This document shows, piece after piece, positions 63,701 through 64,000 of a stretch of DNA of 64,000 bases. This stretch comes from AWTP1-13 sp963797005 (lineage in GTDB: Bacteria; Pseudomonadota; Alphaproteobacteria; Rhizobiales; Hyphomicrobiaceae). The notes under the pieces are model-generated. The model was given only the letters and a program-made list of their open reading frames with translations. It was not told the origin of the DNA and made no database searches. Location of the stretch: NCBI GenBank assembly GCA_963797005.1, contig CAWCOF010000012.1, forward strand, positions 124,001 through 188,000, read 5' to 3'. Numbering within the stretch: position 1 is the stretch's first letter; each line of letters opens with the position of its first letter. A program made the position numbers and the translations under genes.

Positions 63701-64000
63701 ACCCGTGTCGCCGCCTTCTCCACTTGCGCACGCGCAGTTTCTTCCTGACTCCTGCTCTCCGCAGGTGTCAGCTCCAAATAACAGGACGCGGGTGCCTACT
63801 CGACAACCGCGGAGCCGTTGCCGGCTCCAGGAGGCCCCATCGCAGGGACCCCCTCGAAGGCCTTGCGGCCTTCAGGGCCTCACGGCCCGGGGGTTGCCTT
63901 CCGGCACCCGCGCTCGGCGATTTTCGTCCCTGTCCGCACTTCGGGGTCCGCCACTCACCCGCCGCTCCACACGTCGGGATCATCGTGGGACGCCTTATTC
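63701..64000. other. Non-coding, hairpin-rich end of the window
   Basis: No convincing gene. Two adjacent perfect hairpins occur: GAAGGCC-TTGC-GGCCTTC at 63856-63873 and GGGCC-TCAC-GGCCC at 63875-63888. The open frame on the minus strand from 63983 to 63768 has a biased composition and no recognisable pattern. The stretch could belong to a repeat or to a gene beyond the edge. Confidence 0.5.

Noticed and set aside
63768..63983. A 71-codon minus-strand frame at the window end
   Set aside because: No start context, repeat-like G+C-rich DNA with hairpins, and no recognisable protein pattern.

Overview
The window is a chromosomal segment of a high-G+C (about two-thirds G+C by eye) alphaproteobacterium, most likely of the order Hyphomicrobiales (Rhizobiales). 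The evidence is the gene content and order: hemY and a mitofilin-like gene next to hemD-hemC and divergent tsaD; an RcdA (DUF1465) gene with DUF1192 and a quinone oxidoreductase; the block murA-DUF2948-hisD-UPF0262-tyrosine phosphatase-maf-yacG; a PodJ-like Sel1 protein; and a tRNA-His without the usual G-1. No phage, integrase, insertion sequence, CRISPR array or plasmid gene is visible. Genus and species cannot be told from the sequence.

Layout. 1-1.9 kb: an NlpC/P60-like protein and a TIGR02186 membrane-anchored protein. 1.9-8.6 kb (minus): an oligopeptide-type ABC importer (dppABCDF order) with a TauD-like dioxygenase at its end. 8.8-16.2 kb: mixed metabolic genes, including a plus-strand run of M20 amidohydrolase, YbdK-type ligase, class II glutamine amidotransferase, SDR and isopenicillin-N-synthase-like oxygenase. 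16.2-18.7 kb: cytochrome bd-type oxidase cydAB. 18.8-25.2 kb: hemY, mitofilin, hemD, hemC and divergent tsaD. 25.3-31.5 kb: HtrA-like protease, rcdA, a candidate structured RNA, DUF1192, quinone oxidoreductase, tRNA-His, and envelope or unknown proteins. 31.5-36 kb: DUF1992, a large PodJ-like protein, a secreted protein and YjbQ. 36.1-43.9 kb (minus): the front half of the division and cell wall cluster, mraZ-rsmH-ftsL-ftsI-murE-murF-mraY, which stops after mraY at a short inverted-repeat element. 44-48.2 kb: patatin lipoprotein, then Wzz-like and ExoF-like exopolysaccharide export genes. 48.2-53.9 kb (minus): yacG to murA. 54.1-63.5 kb: tRNA-Thr, then UDP-xylose synthase, glycosyltransferases, a GH5 glycosidase, a deacetylase, DNA polymerase IV, a methyltransferase and a uronate dehydrogenase-like gene. 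The last 0.5 kb is repeat-rich and non-coding.

How the genes work together. Peptidoglycan precursor synthesis (murA, murE, murF, mraY), septal synthesis (ftsI, ftsL) and cell polarity or cycle control (PodJ-like, RcdA) form the housekeeping core. Tetrapyrrole synthesis (hemC, hemD, hemY) lies near a haem-dependent terminal oxidase. Two separated patches (45.6-48.2 kb and 54.3-59.9 kb) hold export, nucleotide-sugar, glycosyltransfer and trimming functions for a surface polysaccharide.

Quality caution. Five otherwise well-conserved genes (a DinB-fold gene, a class II amidotransferase, murE, hisD, a GH5 gene) are broken by seven frameshifts. Every one is repaired by removing a single base. Because murE is essential and hisD normally conserved, insertion errors in the sequence are the most likely explanation, so other frame-dependent conclusions should be read with that in mind.
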